From IMG/VR virus record IMGVR_UViG_3300035182_002586, positions 124,001-188,000 of that record: 64,000 nucleotides of DNA; one strand, written 5' to 3'. Positions 16,484-23,096 of this stretch are shown in pieces. The position numbers were made by a program, and so were the translations under genes. Below the pieces are notes generated by a model. The model was not told the origin of the DNA. It saw only the letters and a program-made list of their open reading frames with translations, and did no database searches. Source of the stretch: a virus. Positions within the stretch are counted from its first letter, which is position 1, and each line of letters begins with the position of its first letter.

Positions 16484-17155
16484 ATGCCGATCAAAGATCC
16501 GGTCAAGCGTGCGGAGTATCACAAGCAGTACATGAAGGATCGGTACCGCAATGATGCGGTGTTCCGTGCGGCCCATCAGACTCGTGTACGACGGGTGGCC
16601 GTTCGTCGCGTGGCAGAGATCCGAGACGAGATCGCAGAGTTCAAGAAGACGGGCTGCCTACTCTGCCCGGAAAATGAGCCTTGCTGTCTGGTGGCTCACC
16701 ACACCGACCCCAAACAGAAAGACTTCGACATCGCGCAGGCGGCGACGCACCAGTATGGCCGTGCCCGCTTCACGAGGGAGCTGGCGAAGTGTGTCTGCCT
16801 CTGCGAGAACTGTCACCGTAAGGTGCATGCAGGCAAGAAGAAGCTATCTGCACGTGTTCGGAACACTACAACCGTACGTGAGCAACATGCCCCCGAGGAT
16901 GACGAGGTACCCACCCTCAAACATCTCGGCCTTGACCGGGCCTCGATGGACGAGACGTGGGAGAGAGCGAAGCAGCACATGCGCGACCGGGGTGAAGACC
17001 CCGATGCGATCCTTGCACAGGCGGCGGCGAACCTGGCCGCCTGGAGGGCGCTCCCTGAGGAGGAGCGTCAACGACAGCAGCAGCAAGCCACCGAAGAGTG
17101 GCTCAAGTGGGAAGCCACCGTCGACGACGCTGGCAACCCTATCAAGGTCGGGTAG
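16484..17155 (+). CDS. HNH homing-type endonuclease in the tRNA array
   Basis: A 223-residue protein starting MPIKDPVKRAEY. The zinc/HNH core is CLLCPENEPCCLVAHHTDP followed by CLCENCHRKVHAG, a treble-clef arrangement with the catalytic HH pair. The C-terminal half is helical and charged. It is a free-standing mobile endonuclease. Its last four codons and the TAG stop lie inside the next tRNA: the stop is bases 8-10 of tRNA-Phe, so gene and tRNA are fused at the junction. A decayed relative lies at 18,336-18,521. Confidence 0.85.
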   Translation: MPIKDPVKRAEYHKQYMKDRYRNDAVFRAAHQTRVRRVAVRRVAEIRDEIAEFKKTGCLLCPENEPCCLVAHHTDPKQKDFDIAQAATHQYGRARFTRELAKCVCLCENCHRKVHAGKKKLSARVRNTTTVREQHAPEDDEVPTLKHLGLDRASMDETWERAKQHMRDRGEDPDAILAQAAANLAAWRALPEEERQRQQQQATEEWLKWEATVDDAGNPIKVG

Positions 17156-17221
17156 CTCAATCGGTAGAGCAGCGGTCTGAAAAGCCGCGTGTAGTCAGTT
17201 CGATCCTGACCCTGACCACCA
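17146..17221 (+). tRNA. tRNA-Phe (GAA)
   Basis: Acceptor GGTCGGG/CCTGACC, loop CTGAAAA, CCA encoded. Its first 10 nt also encode the end of the HNH gene. Confidence 0.92.
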
Positions 17222-17222
17222 T

Positions 17223-17299
17223 GTCCCCATCGTCTAGCTGGCCTAGGACGCTGGCCTCTCACGCCGGCAACGGGGGTTCGAATCCCCCTGGGGACGCCA
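17223..17299 (+). tRNA. tRNA-Glu (CTC)
   Basis: Acceptor GTCCCCA/TGGGGAC, loop CTCTCAC, G73, CCA encoded; one base from the previous tRNA. Confidence 0.92.
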
Positions 17300-17302
17300 C
17301 TC

Positions 17303-17376
17303 GGGGTCGTAGTACAACGGAAGTACACTGCGTTCGCATCGCAGGGATGGGGGTTCGATTCCCCCTGACTCCACCA
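17303..17376 (+). tRNA. tRNA-Ala (CGC)
   Basis: Acceptor GGGGTCG/TGACTCC, loop TTCGCAT, CCA encoded. The usual Ala G3-U70 pair is present. Confidence 0.9.
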
Positions 17377-17379
17377 CGT

Positions 17380-17455
17380 GCCTCGTAAGTCCACCGGGTG
17401 GACGCTGGCTTGTCACGCCAGGTCGAGACGGGTCCGACTCCCGTACGAGGCGCCA
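17380..17455 (+). tRNA. tRNA-Asp (GTC)
   Basis: Acceptor GCCTCGT/ACGAGGC, loop TTGTCAC, G73, CCA encoded. The T-loop is TCCGACT, with C replacing T55. Confidence 0.9.
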
Positions 17456-17495
17456 ATAGGAGAGGACGCTAGACTTCATATATACCCTCTCCATC

Positions 17496-17960
17496 ATGGA
17501 GAAGTACACGAAAGAGATCCTCCAAGCAGTCGTTGTACGCAGCACATCGGTCTCGGGTGTGCTTCGACTACTCGGGTTCCAGTCCTACTCCGGGAGCATG
17601 AGTGCGCACATCCAGAAGCGCATTGCTAAACACGGGATAGACACGAGCCACTTCAAAGGGCTGCACCACAACCTAGGCGTGGTGTCTAAAAGGCGAAAGA
17701 AGGCCGGAGAGATTCTGGGGCACGCGTCTTCGACGCGAGTGAAAACTCTCCAACTGCGACGCGCGCTCATCGAGCTGGGCGTCGCCTACTCGTGCGTCTT
17801 GTGTGAGCAAGGCCCCGAGTGGAGAGGCGGGACCTTGGTTCTCGTAGTCGATCACAAGGACGGCGACTGGGCCAATAACACGAAAGAGAACCTTAGGTTC
17901 TTGTGTCCTAACTGCCACTCGCAGACACCTACATTCGGCAGTCGTAACAGACGGAAGTGA
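17496..17960 (+). CDS. HNH endonuclease, MEKYTKE family
   Basis: A 154-residue protein with an N-terminal helical region (KYTKEILQAVVVRSTSVSGVLRLLG, helix-turn-helix-like) and a C-terminal HNH core CVLCEQGPEW...VDHKDGD...CPNCHSQT. A paralogue lies at 43,407-43,877. Both end next to or inside a tRNA; this stop is one base before tRNA-Ala. Free-standing homing nucleases of this sort cut tRNA-array DNA and spread by repair. Confidence 0.88.
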   Translation: MEKYTKEILQAVVVRSTSVSGVLRLLGFQSYSGSMSAHIQKRIAKHGIDTSHFKGLHHNLGVVSKRRKKAGEILGHASSTRVKTLQLRRALIELGVAYSCVLCEQGPEWRGGTLVLVVDHKDGDWANNTKENLRFLCPNCHSQTPTFGSRNRRK

Positions 17961-17961
17961 C

Positions 17962-18033
17962 GGGGACATAGCTCAACTGGTAGAGCAATCGCATGGCATG
18001 CGATCGACCCAGGTTCAACTCCCGGTGTCTCCA
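17962..18033 (+). tRNA. tRNA-Ala (GGC)
   Basis: Acceptor GGGGACA/TGTCTCC, loop ATGGCAT, A73. The T-stem has one mismatch. Confidence 0.88.
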
Positions 18034-18057
18034 CTAGGGGTCACACGACCTCGACAC

Positions 18058-18138
18058 GCAGGGATGGCGGAATGGCAGACGCACTAGCTTGAGGTGCTAG
18101 CGAGTAAATTCGTGAGGGTTCAAGTCCCTCTCCCTGCA
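18058..18138 (+). tRNA. tRNA-Leu (GAG), normal class II
   Basis: Acceptor GCAGGGA/TCCCTGC, loop TTGAGGT, long variable arm with CGAG/TTCG. This is a normal bacterial Leu form, in contrast to the short-armed trio at 18,777-19,031. Confidence 0.92.
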
Positions 18139-18153
18139 CGAAGTCACGGTTAC

Positions 18154-18230
18154 GGGCGTATAGTCTAGTGGTTCCTGGATGCCTGTCTGATACACAGGAG
18201 GTGGAGGTTCAATTCCTCCTGCGCCCACCA
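18154..18230 (+). tRNA. tRNA-Ile (GAT)
   Basis: Acceptor GGGCGTA/TGCGCCC, loop CTGATAC, CCA encoded. Confidence 0.92.
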
Positions 18231-18235
18231 TCCAT

Positions 18236-18304
18236 CGCTACGACCTGAGGCAGGAGGCGCTCCTCATAAGGGCGGCCGAGAGGGTTCGATTCCCTCCGTA
18301 GCGA
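18236..18304 (+). tRNA. tRNA-Met (CAT), compact D-arm
   Basis: Acceptor CGCTACG/CGTAGCG, loop CTCATAA, and a 3-bp D-stem with only 8 loop bases. C1-G72 argues against a classical initiator (C1-A72). Confidence 0.75.
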
Positions 18305-18335
18305 CCCCGTATTCTTCTTGTGGGTCTTGGACAGT

Positions 18336-18521
18336 ATGCCGATCCAAGACCCCGTTGAGCGTCGTGCTTACGCTCAACGCTACAACTTGAGTCATCTCGC
18401 TCGAAACACAGCCTCTTGGGAGACCATACGAGAAGAGATCGCCAAGTGTGATGTCGTAACTGCCATGCACAGAGGACACACGACAGAGCGGTGGAGATCT
18501 AGGGGTATCGTTCAATGGTAG
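18336..18521 (+). pseudogene. Decayed HNH endonuclease remnant
   Basis: It opens MPIQDPVERRAYAQRY, a close match to the intact HNH gene at 16,484, then jumps to an IREEIAKCDVV segment typical of the C-terminal end of such proteins. The zinc and catalytic core is deleted. The frame ends in the D-loop of tRNA-Trp. Confidence 0.7.
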
Positions 18522-18571
18522 GACGGCCGCCTCCAAAACGGCCTATGGGAGTTCGATTCTCTCTACCCCTG
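18501..18571 (+). tRNA. tRNA-Trp (CCA)
   Basis: Acceptor AGGGGTA/TACCCCT, loop CTCCAAA, G73 as for Trp. It cannot read UGA, so UGA recoding is not supported. Confidence 0.9.
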
Positions 18572-18575
18572 CTAC

Positions 18576-18646
18576 GCGCGGTGACGGCTTGGAGCCTGGC
18601 TTCCCTGACGCGGAGGCCGCATGGGGTTCGATTCCCCAACCGCGCA
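18576..18646 (+). tRNA. tRNA-Val (GAC)
   Basis: Acceptor GCGCGGT/ACCGCGC, loop CTGACGC, A73, short D-arm. Confidence 0.9.
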
Positions 18647-18647
18647 C

Positions 18648-18772
18648 TGAGTGCACTGGTCTGCGTGAACCCCGGGCAACCGGGCATGACACGCGTTGCG
18701 ACGGTGATCCCTTCACTGGGGGAACCCTCAGCCTAGCCCGCGTAAGCGGAGGATGACTGATGTGTGCACTCA
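18648..18772 (+). ncRNA. Candidate structured RNA closed by a GAGTGCAC helix
   Basis: GAGTGCAC (near 18,650) pairs with GTGCACTC (near 18,765), enclosing about 105 nt with further helices: GCGTG/CACGC capped by CCCGG-GCAA-CCGGG, GGTGA/TCACT, and CCGC-GTAA-GCGG. There is no ORF and no tRNA signature. It is flanked directly by tRNAs, so it is probably cut from the same precursor. Identity unknown. Confidence 0.5.
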
Positions 18773-18776
18773 CTAC

Positions 18777-18850
18777 GCCTGGGTAGCCCAACTGGCAGAG
18801 GCAACGCGTTCAGGACGCGTAAAGCGGTGGTTCAAATCCACTCCCAGGTA
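18777..18850 (+). tRNA. tRNA with CAG (Leu) anticodon but class I variable loop
   Basis: G1-U72 acceptor GCCTGGG/CCCAGGT, loop TTCAGGA, 5-nt variable loop, A73 then CTA. Bacterial Leu tRNAs normally have a long variable arm. It shares the D-arm GCCCAACTGGCAGAGGC with the next two. Confidence 0.85.
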
Positions 18851-18856
18851 CTACAT

Positions 18857-18933
18857 GCAGCGGTAGCCCAACTAGCAGAGGCAACAGCCCGAGGCGCTGT
18901 CCAGTGCAGGTGCAACTCCTGTCCGCTGTACCA
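18857..18933 (+). tRNA. tRNA with GAG (Leu) anticodon, class I, odd T-loop
   Basis: G1-U72 acceptor GCAGCGG/CCGCTGT, loop CCGAGGC (C33 rather than T33), T-loop TGCAACT (G replaces T55), CCA encoded. Confidence 0.8.
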
Positions 18934-18954
18934 CTTGTACGTCGTGTGTATCAC

Positions 18955-19031
18955 GCCCCCGTAGCCCAACTGGCAGAGGCAGCGGTTTCAAGCTCCGCTT
19001 AGCGTCGGTTCGAATCCGACCGGGGGTACCA
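18955..19031 (+). tRNA. tRNA with CAA (Leu) anticodon, class I variable loop
   Basis: G1-U72 acceptor GCCCCCG/CGGGGGT, loop TTCAAGC, normal T-loop, CCA encoded. Third of the short-armed trio. Confidence 0.83.
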
Positions 19032-19032
19032 A

Positions 19033-19106
19033 CGGAGTGTCGCACAGCCTGGTCGTGCACGAGCTTTGGGTGCTCGCCTGCGCGGGTTCGAATCCCGCCA
19101 CTCCGA
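19033..19106 (+). tRNA. tRNA-Pro (TGG)
   Basis: C1-G72 acceptor CGGAGTG/CACTCCG, loop TTTGGGT, A73. Confidence 0.92.
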
Positions 19107-19114
19107 CTACGTTT

Positions 19115-19186
19115 GCCCGCATCGACCACCAGCTAAGTCGCCAGGCCCTCGACCTGGAGAACCCGGGTCAGCACCGGGTGCGGGCG
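19115..19186 (+). tRNA. tRNA-like RNA with Glu-type CTC anticodon and non-canonical D and T loops
   Basis: All stems are perfect: acceptor GCCCGCA/TGCGGGC, D-stem GAC/GTC, anticodon stem CCAGG/CCTGG, T-stem CCCGG/CCGGG. The D-loop lacks the GG pair, the T-loop is GTCAGCA instead of TTCRANN, position 33 is C, and no CCA follows. The tertiary elbow cannot form normally, so it may not work in ordinary translation. Confidence 0.65.
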
Positions 19187-19359
19187 CAAGGAATGAACCT
19201 GGACAAGGCCGTCCACTAGCCATTTACAAGGACCGTTGTTGCAGTCTCCTCGGCTAGCAAACGTCTGCGTCAGACGTTGAAGTATGGGACATGTAAGGTT
19301 CGTGCTGGTAACACCCGTTTGTTGATCAAGATCCTACGTTGGACGGATCTTGCCCTAGA
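19187..19359 (+). ncRNA. Candidate structured RNA between the odd Glu-like tRNA and tRNA-Glu (TTC)
   Basis: No ORF. Stable hairpins: CTAGCC/GGCTAG long-range, AACGTCTG/CAGACGTT, and CAAGATCC/GGATCTTG (8 bp, 10-nt loop) just before the next tRNA. It contains ccatttac, also seen at the joint of the permuted tRNA at 33,876-33,883. Possibly a leader or a separate RNA. Confidence 0.35.
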
Positions 19360-19434
19360 GGCCCCATACACTAACGGTTAGGTGGGCGGCTTTTCACGCC
19401 GCATGTCGGGGTTCGAGTCCCCGTGGGGTCACCA
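19360..19434 (+). tRNA. tRNA-Glu (TTC)
   Basis: Acceptor GGCCCCA/TGGGGTC, loop TTTTCAC, CCA encoded. Last tRNA of the first block. Confidence 0.92.
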
Positions 19435-19437
19435 AGT

Positions 19438-19509
19438 CTACTGTGTGAGTAGGATCGCAGCCGCAACCAGCAGGAAGAGCGCCGCTGTGATGTAGTACGG
19501 GTTGTCCAT
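19438..19509 (-). CDS. Membrane micro-protein (23 aa)
   Basis: The ATG overlaps the stop of the ClpP-like gene (ATGA). The product MDNPYYITAALFLLVAAAIL is one hydrophobic helix of about 17 residues. Too short for family assignment; coupling to ClpP supports translation. Confidence 0.5.
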   Translation of the reverse strand: MDNPYYITAALFLLVAAAILLTQ

Positions 19510-20126
19510 CACGCCTTCGCCTTCGCCTTCTTGGCGGTGACCTTCGGGGGCTTGACGGCGATGGTCGTGTCCGTCTCGAAGCGCGGTACACCGATCTGGT
19601 CGATGATCCCGTGCCTCTTGGCCTCGCGAGCGTTCATGAACCAGTTCACGTTCTTGCGCTTGTCCAGCTCCTTGCGGAAGTAGCCCTTGGTCTTGCCGCA
19701 GTTGTCGTCGAGGCGGGCGAAGCACTTGTCGTCGTCGTTCAGGTCACTGGTGAGCGCCGCGGAGTTCTCCCGGAGCTTGTCCGTTGGGATCGACGAGATG
19801 GACTCGTGTACCATGATCTTCGCCCCGGGGGCTGCCCACCGCATCCCCTTGGTGCCGGATGCGAGCAGGTCGGCTCCCGCAGAGAGGGCCTGGCCCAAGC
19901 AGATGGTGGCGACCTTGATGTCGCTCTCCTCTGCCGACCTAATGAGATCCTGCATCGCGAGCAGGTGGGCCACGGAGCCCCCCTCACTCATGATGTACAG
20001 GGGGAGGACGCCCTGGGCCTCTTCGAGACAACGCTCGATGCGACGATGAAGCCGTCGCACCGTGTCATCGTCGAACTCGTAGACCCAGACGTCGAGCAGC
20101 TTGGGCGACCACGCGGGGGCTTTCAT
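19509..20126 (-). CDS. ClpP-like serine protease
   Basis: A 205-residue protein of standard ClpP size. Catalytic Ser is in GQALSAGADLLAS, His in IMVHESISS, Asp in the RKELDKRKNVNWFMNAREAKRHGIID block that follows the ClpP pattern (D..FM.A.EA...GIID). ClpP forms barrel-shaped proteases fed by AAA+ unfoldases; no Clp ATPase is visible here, so it would use a host one or act in virion maturation as prohead proteases of this fold do. The C-terminus is a Lys/Ala tail. It is coupled to a membrane micro-protein. Confidence 0.85.
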   Translation of the reverse strand: MKAPAWSPKLLDVWVYEFDDDTVRRLHRRIERCLEEAQGVLPLYIMSEGGSVAHLLAMQDLIRSAEESDIKVATICLGQALSAGADLLASGTKGMRWAAPGAKIMVHESISSIPTDKLRENSAALTSDLNDDDKCFARLDDNCGKTKGYFRKELDKRKNVNWFMNAREAKRHGIIDQIGVPRFETDTTIAVKPPKVTAKKAKAKA

Positions 20127-20152
20127 GGGCGTCCTCCCATCCTCCAAGAGGG

Positions 20153-21400
20153 TTAGCGAGAACGCTTGCGGGCGCCGCCGCTGATCGGGATCTCCTCGCG
20201 GGTCTCCTCGATCATGCGGGGCTTCTCGACCTCGAAGTACGAGCGCTTCTCCAGGTTGAACGACCGGAGGGTGCCGTCCGAGGTCAGGTCCCACGAAAGA
20301 ATGAGGCCGCCGATGGCCGGCGCGCCACCGAGGCTCTTGGAGAACGCAGATCCTCCGCCCTGGAAGGTCGGGCACGCGATGCCGTGCACTGCACGCTCTT
20401 CGACGTAACAGAACACGTGCCAGTGACCGCAGAGGAGGATGTTGGGCTTCTCCCCCGAGCTGTACTTCTCGATGTGCTTCTGGATGGCGTACGACCGTGC
20501 GTAGCTCACGCCCGAGCGCGGGTGCCAGAGGTGGACGACCGCGCCGCGGATCTTGAGGAAGGCGCCACGGTTGCCGTAGAAGTGCAGGTCCTTGCGGCCG
20601 CGCTCCTCGAAGTAGTTCGAGAGGTACTGGCCGACGTCGACCCCGACCTGCTCCGTGAAGGTGAAGTCGTGGTTGCCCGTGATGGCGTGGTAGTGGAGCC
20701 CCGGGAGCTGCGGCAGCGTCTCGAAGAGGTCCCGAGCCTGCTCGTCGAGGCCGCTGTGAGAGACCTCCCACATGCCGTGCCGGTAGCAACCGTCGATCAC
20801 GTCGCCAGGGTGAAGGATCTCGCGAACGCCCTGCGAGTAGGCGTAGTGGATGAACTCCTTGAGCTGCTCACGCAGGCAGTACTTGCTCCCAAGGTGCGTG
20901 TCCGAGATGACCGCCACCTTCTGACGTTCGCCCACGACCGGGGGGACGCCGATGGACTGGAGCCGATCGTCCGGTTCGGGGAACCTGATGCCCACGTGGT
21001 TGTGCTCGACGTGGACCTTCACCCCGAGCTTGAGTGCGTCGTCGATGACCTTCTGTGCCTTGCTCGGAGGGAGATCGAGCTTGTCGCACAGGTTGTGGAA
21101 GTTGATCGGGCCCTTCTTGGCGATGCGGATGAACTCCGCGAGCAGAGGGGACGGCTGGAGGATCGACTCGGAAGCACCCTCGTCTTCACCCTCGTTCGAT
21201 GTGTCGACCGTCGGCGGACGCATGTGGCTCGTCGGCGGGCCGAGGCTCTCACGAAGGAAGACCGAGCGCAGGGCCGCCTCGGTGACTTCTCGGCCGACAC
21301 GGTTGGAGATCTCCTCGACCGCCTTCCGGTACTCGTTCTTCGAGAACTGGCGCAGGACCGCTTTCGCCGCCGCAAGCTGCTTCTTCGTCCACATCGACAT
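20153..21400 (-). CDS. Calcineurin-like metallophosphoesterase with N-terminal helical domain
   Basis: A 415-residue protein. The phosphoesterase domain (about 165-390) shows the motifs in order: SDTHLGS, PGDVIDG, GNHDFTF, HPRSG and GHWHV. This is a two-metal site that hydrolyses phosphomono- or diesters. The first 150 residues include a likely helix-turn-helix (AEFIRIAKKGPINFHNLCDKLDL style). DNA repair nuclease and cyclic-nucleotide phosphodiesterase roles are both possible. It lies 26 nt upstream of clpP in the same direction. Confidence 0.85.
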   Translation of the reverse strand: MSMWTKKQLAAAKAVLRQFSKNEYRKAVEEISNRVGREVTEAALRSVFLRESLGPPTSHMRPPTVDTSNEGEDEGASESILQPSPLLAEFIRIAKKGPINFHNLCDKLDLPPSKAQKVIDDALKLGVKVHVEHNHVGIRFPEPDDRLQSIGVPPVVGERQKVAVISDTHLGSKYCLREQLKEFIHYAYSQGVREILHPGDVIDGCYRHGMWEVSHSGLDEQARDLFETLPQLPGLHYHAITGNHDFTFTEQVGVDVGQYLSNYFEERGRKDLHFYGNRGAFLKIRGAVVHLWHPRSGVSYARSYAIQKHIEKYSSGEKPNILLCGHWHVFCYVEERAVHGIACPTFQGGGSAFSKSLGGAPAIGGLILSWDLTSDGTLRSFNLEKRSYFEVEKPRMIEETREEIPISGGARKRSR

Positions 21401-21486
21401 TACAGACCTCGCCCTACGCCGACACCTGTTCAGGGTGCTTGGCTAGAAAGGTGTTCCGATCCGGTCTGATTCGATCTGGGTTCGGC

Positions 21487-21591
21487 CTAACGAAACAACG
21501 CACCTAGGATCAATGCGACAATGAGGACTAGGCCGAGCAGTGCCTTCTCGATTTCGATACGGTCATCTTGGTCTTGGTGTGGTCCCGTCAT
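21487..21591 (-). CDS. Membrane micro-protein (34 aa)
   Basis: The product MTGPHQDQDDRIEIEKALLG begins charged and continues as a single hydrophobic helix (about 15 residues). It has the same layout as the 19,438 and 43,209 micro-proteins. Nothing else is evident in 21,401-21,745. Confidence 0.45.
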   Translation of the reverse strand: MTGPHQDQDDRIEIEKALLGLVLIVALILGALFR

Positions 21592-21745
21592 CGGAGAAGG
21601 CGTCGTAGAGGCTCACGGTGTTGCCTGTTTGCTTCCTGAGGGTTCTACACAAGTGGACCCTCACAGCGGAGCTGCTTGAAGCCTGTGCTTGTGCGATGCG
21701 GTGTGTGCGGTCAGGATGAAATGCAGATCCTCCTTATCGGTCCGC

Positions 21746-21940
21746 CTAGCGGGCGCGAACCGTCCCACCGTGCGCTGCAACAACTCGGCGAACACCAGGT
21801 TCCCGGCTCTTGTCGACGTGGACGGTGATCTGCGTCTCCGAGAGGAGGCACGCGATCCCCAAATACACGACGACCTCACGCAGACAAGCGCGTGCGGACG
21901 CTTCGTCGGGGAAGTCGAGTTCGAGTGTGCGGCTCCCCAT
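21746..21940 (-). CDS. Small hypothetical protein (64 aa)
   Basis: From the ATG at 21,940 the frame encodes SRTLELDFPDEASARACLREV and a further mixed strand/helix segment, a plausible compact alpha/beta fold. Longer upstream readings run through tRNA genes and are discarded. Confidence 0.5.
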   Translation of the reverse strand: MGSRTLELDFPDEASARACLREVVVYLGIACLLSETQITVHVDKSREPGVRRVVAAHGGTVRAR

Positions 21941-21969
21941 AACTTGGGGGGAGCACAAGATGAATTCAC

Positions 21970-22041
21970 GGTTCCAGCACGATGGTCGTGCGCGCGGTTG
22001 AAGTCCGCGAGGTGAGGTTTCGATTACCTCCCGGATCACCA
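21970..22041 (+). tRNA. tRNA-Phe-like (GAA), weak acceptor
   Basis: Anticodon arm CGCGG-TTGAAGT-CCGCG and D-arm GCAC/GTGC are sound and CCA is encoded. The acceptor GGTTCCA/CCGGATC has two mismatches and positions 8-9 are absent. Possibly degenerating. Confidence 0.65.
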
Positions 22042-22043
22042 AC

Positions 22044-22119
22044 CCCCTCGTCCTGACGGATAACAGGCGCAGCCCTCCGAAGGCTGACGTTGCAGGTTCG
22101 ACTCCTGCCGAGGGGACCA
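22044..22119 (+). tRNA. tRNA-Arg (CCG)
   Basis: Acceptor CCCCTCG/CGAGGGG, loop CTCCGAA, CCA encoded. Confidence 0.9.
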
Positions 22120-22125
22120 CAGTAC

Positions 22126-22198
22126 GCAGAGTGAGCAAGCCTGGTGGTTGCATCGGTCTGAAAAGCCGACCAACTTGGTTCGATCCCAAGACTCTGCA
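22126..22198 (+). tRNA. tRNA-Phe (GAA)
   Basis: Acceptor GCAGAGT/ACTCTGC, loop CTGAAAA, A73. Confidence 0.9.
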
Positions 22199-22223
22199 CC
22201 GACGGCCGTGAGACCGTCTTCAT

Positions 22224-22298
22224 CAGGGTGTGGCTCAGCCTGGCTAGAGCGCCTGTCTGGGGGACAGGAGACCGCGGGTTCGAATCCCGCCACCCTGA
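22224..22298 (+). tRNA. tRNA-Pro (GGG)
   Basis: C1-G72 acceptor CAGGGTG/CACCCTG, loop CTGGGGG, A73. Confidence 0.9.
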
Positions 22299-22305
22299 CT
22301 ACTTT

Positions 22306-22378
22306 GCCTCGTGAGGCTGCTGGGGAGGCCAGGTGATTGTCGATCACCCGCTGGCGGGTTCGATTCCCGTACGAGGCG
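22306..22378 (+). tRNA. tRNA-Asp (GTC), second copy
   Basis: Acceptor GCCTCGT/ACGAGGC, identical to the Asp tRNA at 17,380, but with a different D-arm and anticodon stem. Loop TTGTCGA, G73. Confidence 0.9.
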
Positions 22379-22385
22379 CTGAGAA

Positions 22386-22460
22386 CGGAGTGTCGCCTAG
22401 CCTGGTAGGGCACCTGCTTCGGGAGCAGGCACAACGCCGGTTCGAATCCGGCCACTCCGA
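22386..22460 (+). tRNA. tRNA-Pro (CGG)
   Basis: Acceptor CGGAGTG/CACTCCG, loop TTCGGGA, A73. Confidence 0.9.
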
Positions 22461-22464
22461 CCGC

Positions 22465-22535
22465 GACGCGAACTGACGGGTTCAGCGGTCGGTCTGCAAA
22501 ACCGACTTGCGAGGGTTCGAGTCCCTCTCGCGTCT
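22465..22535 (+). tRNA. tRNA-Cys (GCA)
   Basis: Acceptor GACGCGA/TCGCGTC, loop CTGCAAA, T73 as for Cys. The D-arm is compact. Confidence 0.87.
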
Positions 22536-22571
22536 CCGGATTGCAATCTCTACTTATTGCAATCCCCTAGC

Positions 22572-23000
22572 ATGACGAAGGTGTGCGTCTCCTGTGCGGA
22601 AAGCAAACCCCTCTCTTGTTTCAACAGGAAGGGAGCGAAGTACTACAACTCCCGCTGTAAAGATTGTCAGAAGGTGTACTGGCAGTCCTACTACGCCGAC
22701 CCACAGAAACGGGCCAGGCACATAGAGACTAGTAAGACACATGCTAAAGCCCGAAGAGAGCGGCTAAAACAGCTAATCAGAGAGGGGAAAGACAAACCGT
22801 GTGCGGATTGTGGGGTAACCTACCCTTACTGGGTGATGCAGTTTGATCACCTGCCTGAGCACACGAAAACGAAACAACTTTCACTCATGCATGGTGGGTC
22901 CGAAGAGGACATCTTGAGAGAGATGTCTAAGTGTGCGGTGGTCTGCGCCAACTGTCACTGTGAGAGGACACACAAGAGGCGGTCCTTGCGACGAGGGTAG
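22572..23000 (+). CDS. HNH endonuclease with N-terminal zinc ribbon
   Basis: A 142-residue protein. Residues 1-45 are a zinc ribbon (KVCVSCAESKPLSCFNRKG...CKDCQ), then a basic linker, then the HNH-type core CADCGVTYPYWVMQFDHLPEH and CANCHCERTHKRR. Relatives: 35,154-35,594 and, for the ribbon, 25,935 and 31,950. The ATG at 22,572 is preferred to an upstream TTG. It sits 20 nt before a tRNA-Gly. Confidence 0.85.
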   Translation: MTKVCVSCAESKPLSCFNRKGAKYYNSRCKDCQKVYWQSYYADPQKRARHIETSKTHAKARRERLKQLIREGKDKPCADCGVTYPYWVMQFDHLPEHTKTKQLSLMHGGSEEDILREMSKCAVVCANCHCERTHKRRSLRRG

Positions 23001-23020
23001 CTACGGCCCCTCCAACCCAT

Positions 23021-23095
23021 GCGGGTGTCCGATCGGTAATCGGCGCTTCCTTGCCAAGGAAGATGTGTGGGGTCCGACTCCCCTCACCCGCTCCA
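23021..23095 (+). tRNA. tRNA-Gly (GCC)
   Basis: Acceptor GCGGGTG/CACCCGC, loop TTGCCAA, T73, CCA encoded. The T-loop is TCCGACT. Confidence 0.88.
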
Positions 23096-23096
23096 T

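Noticed and set aside
20384-21469. A 361-codon plus-strand ORF
   Set aside because: Antisense to the metallophosphoesterase with intact motifs.
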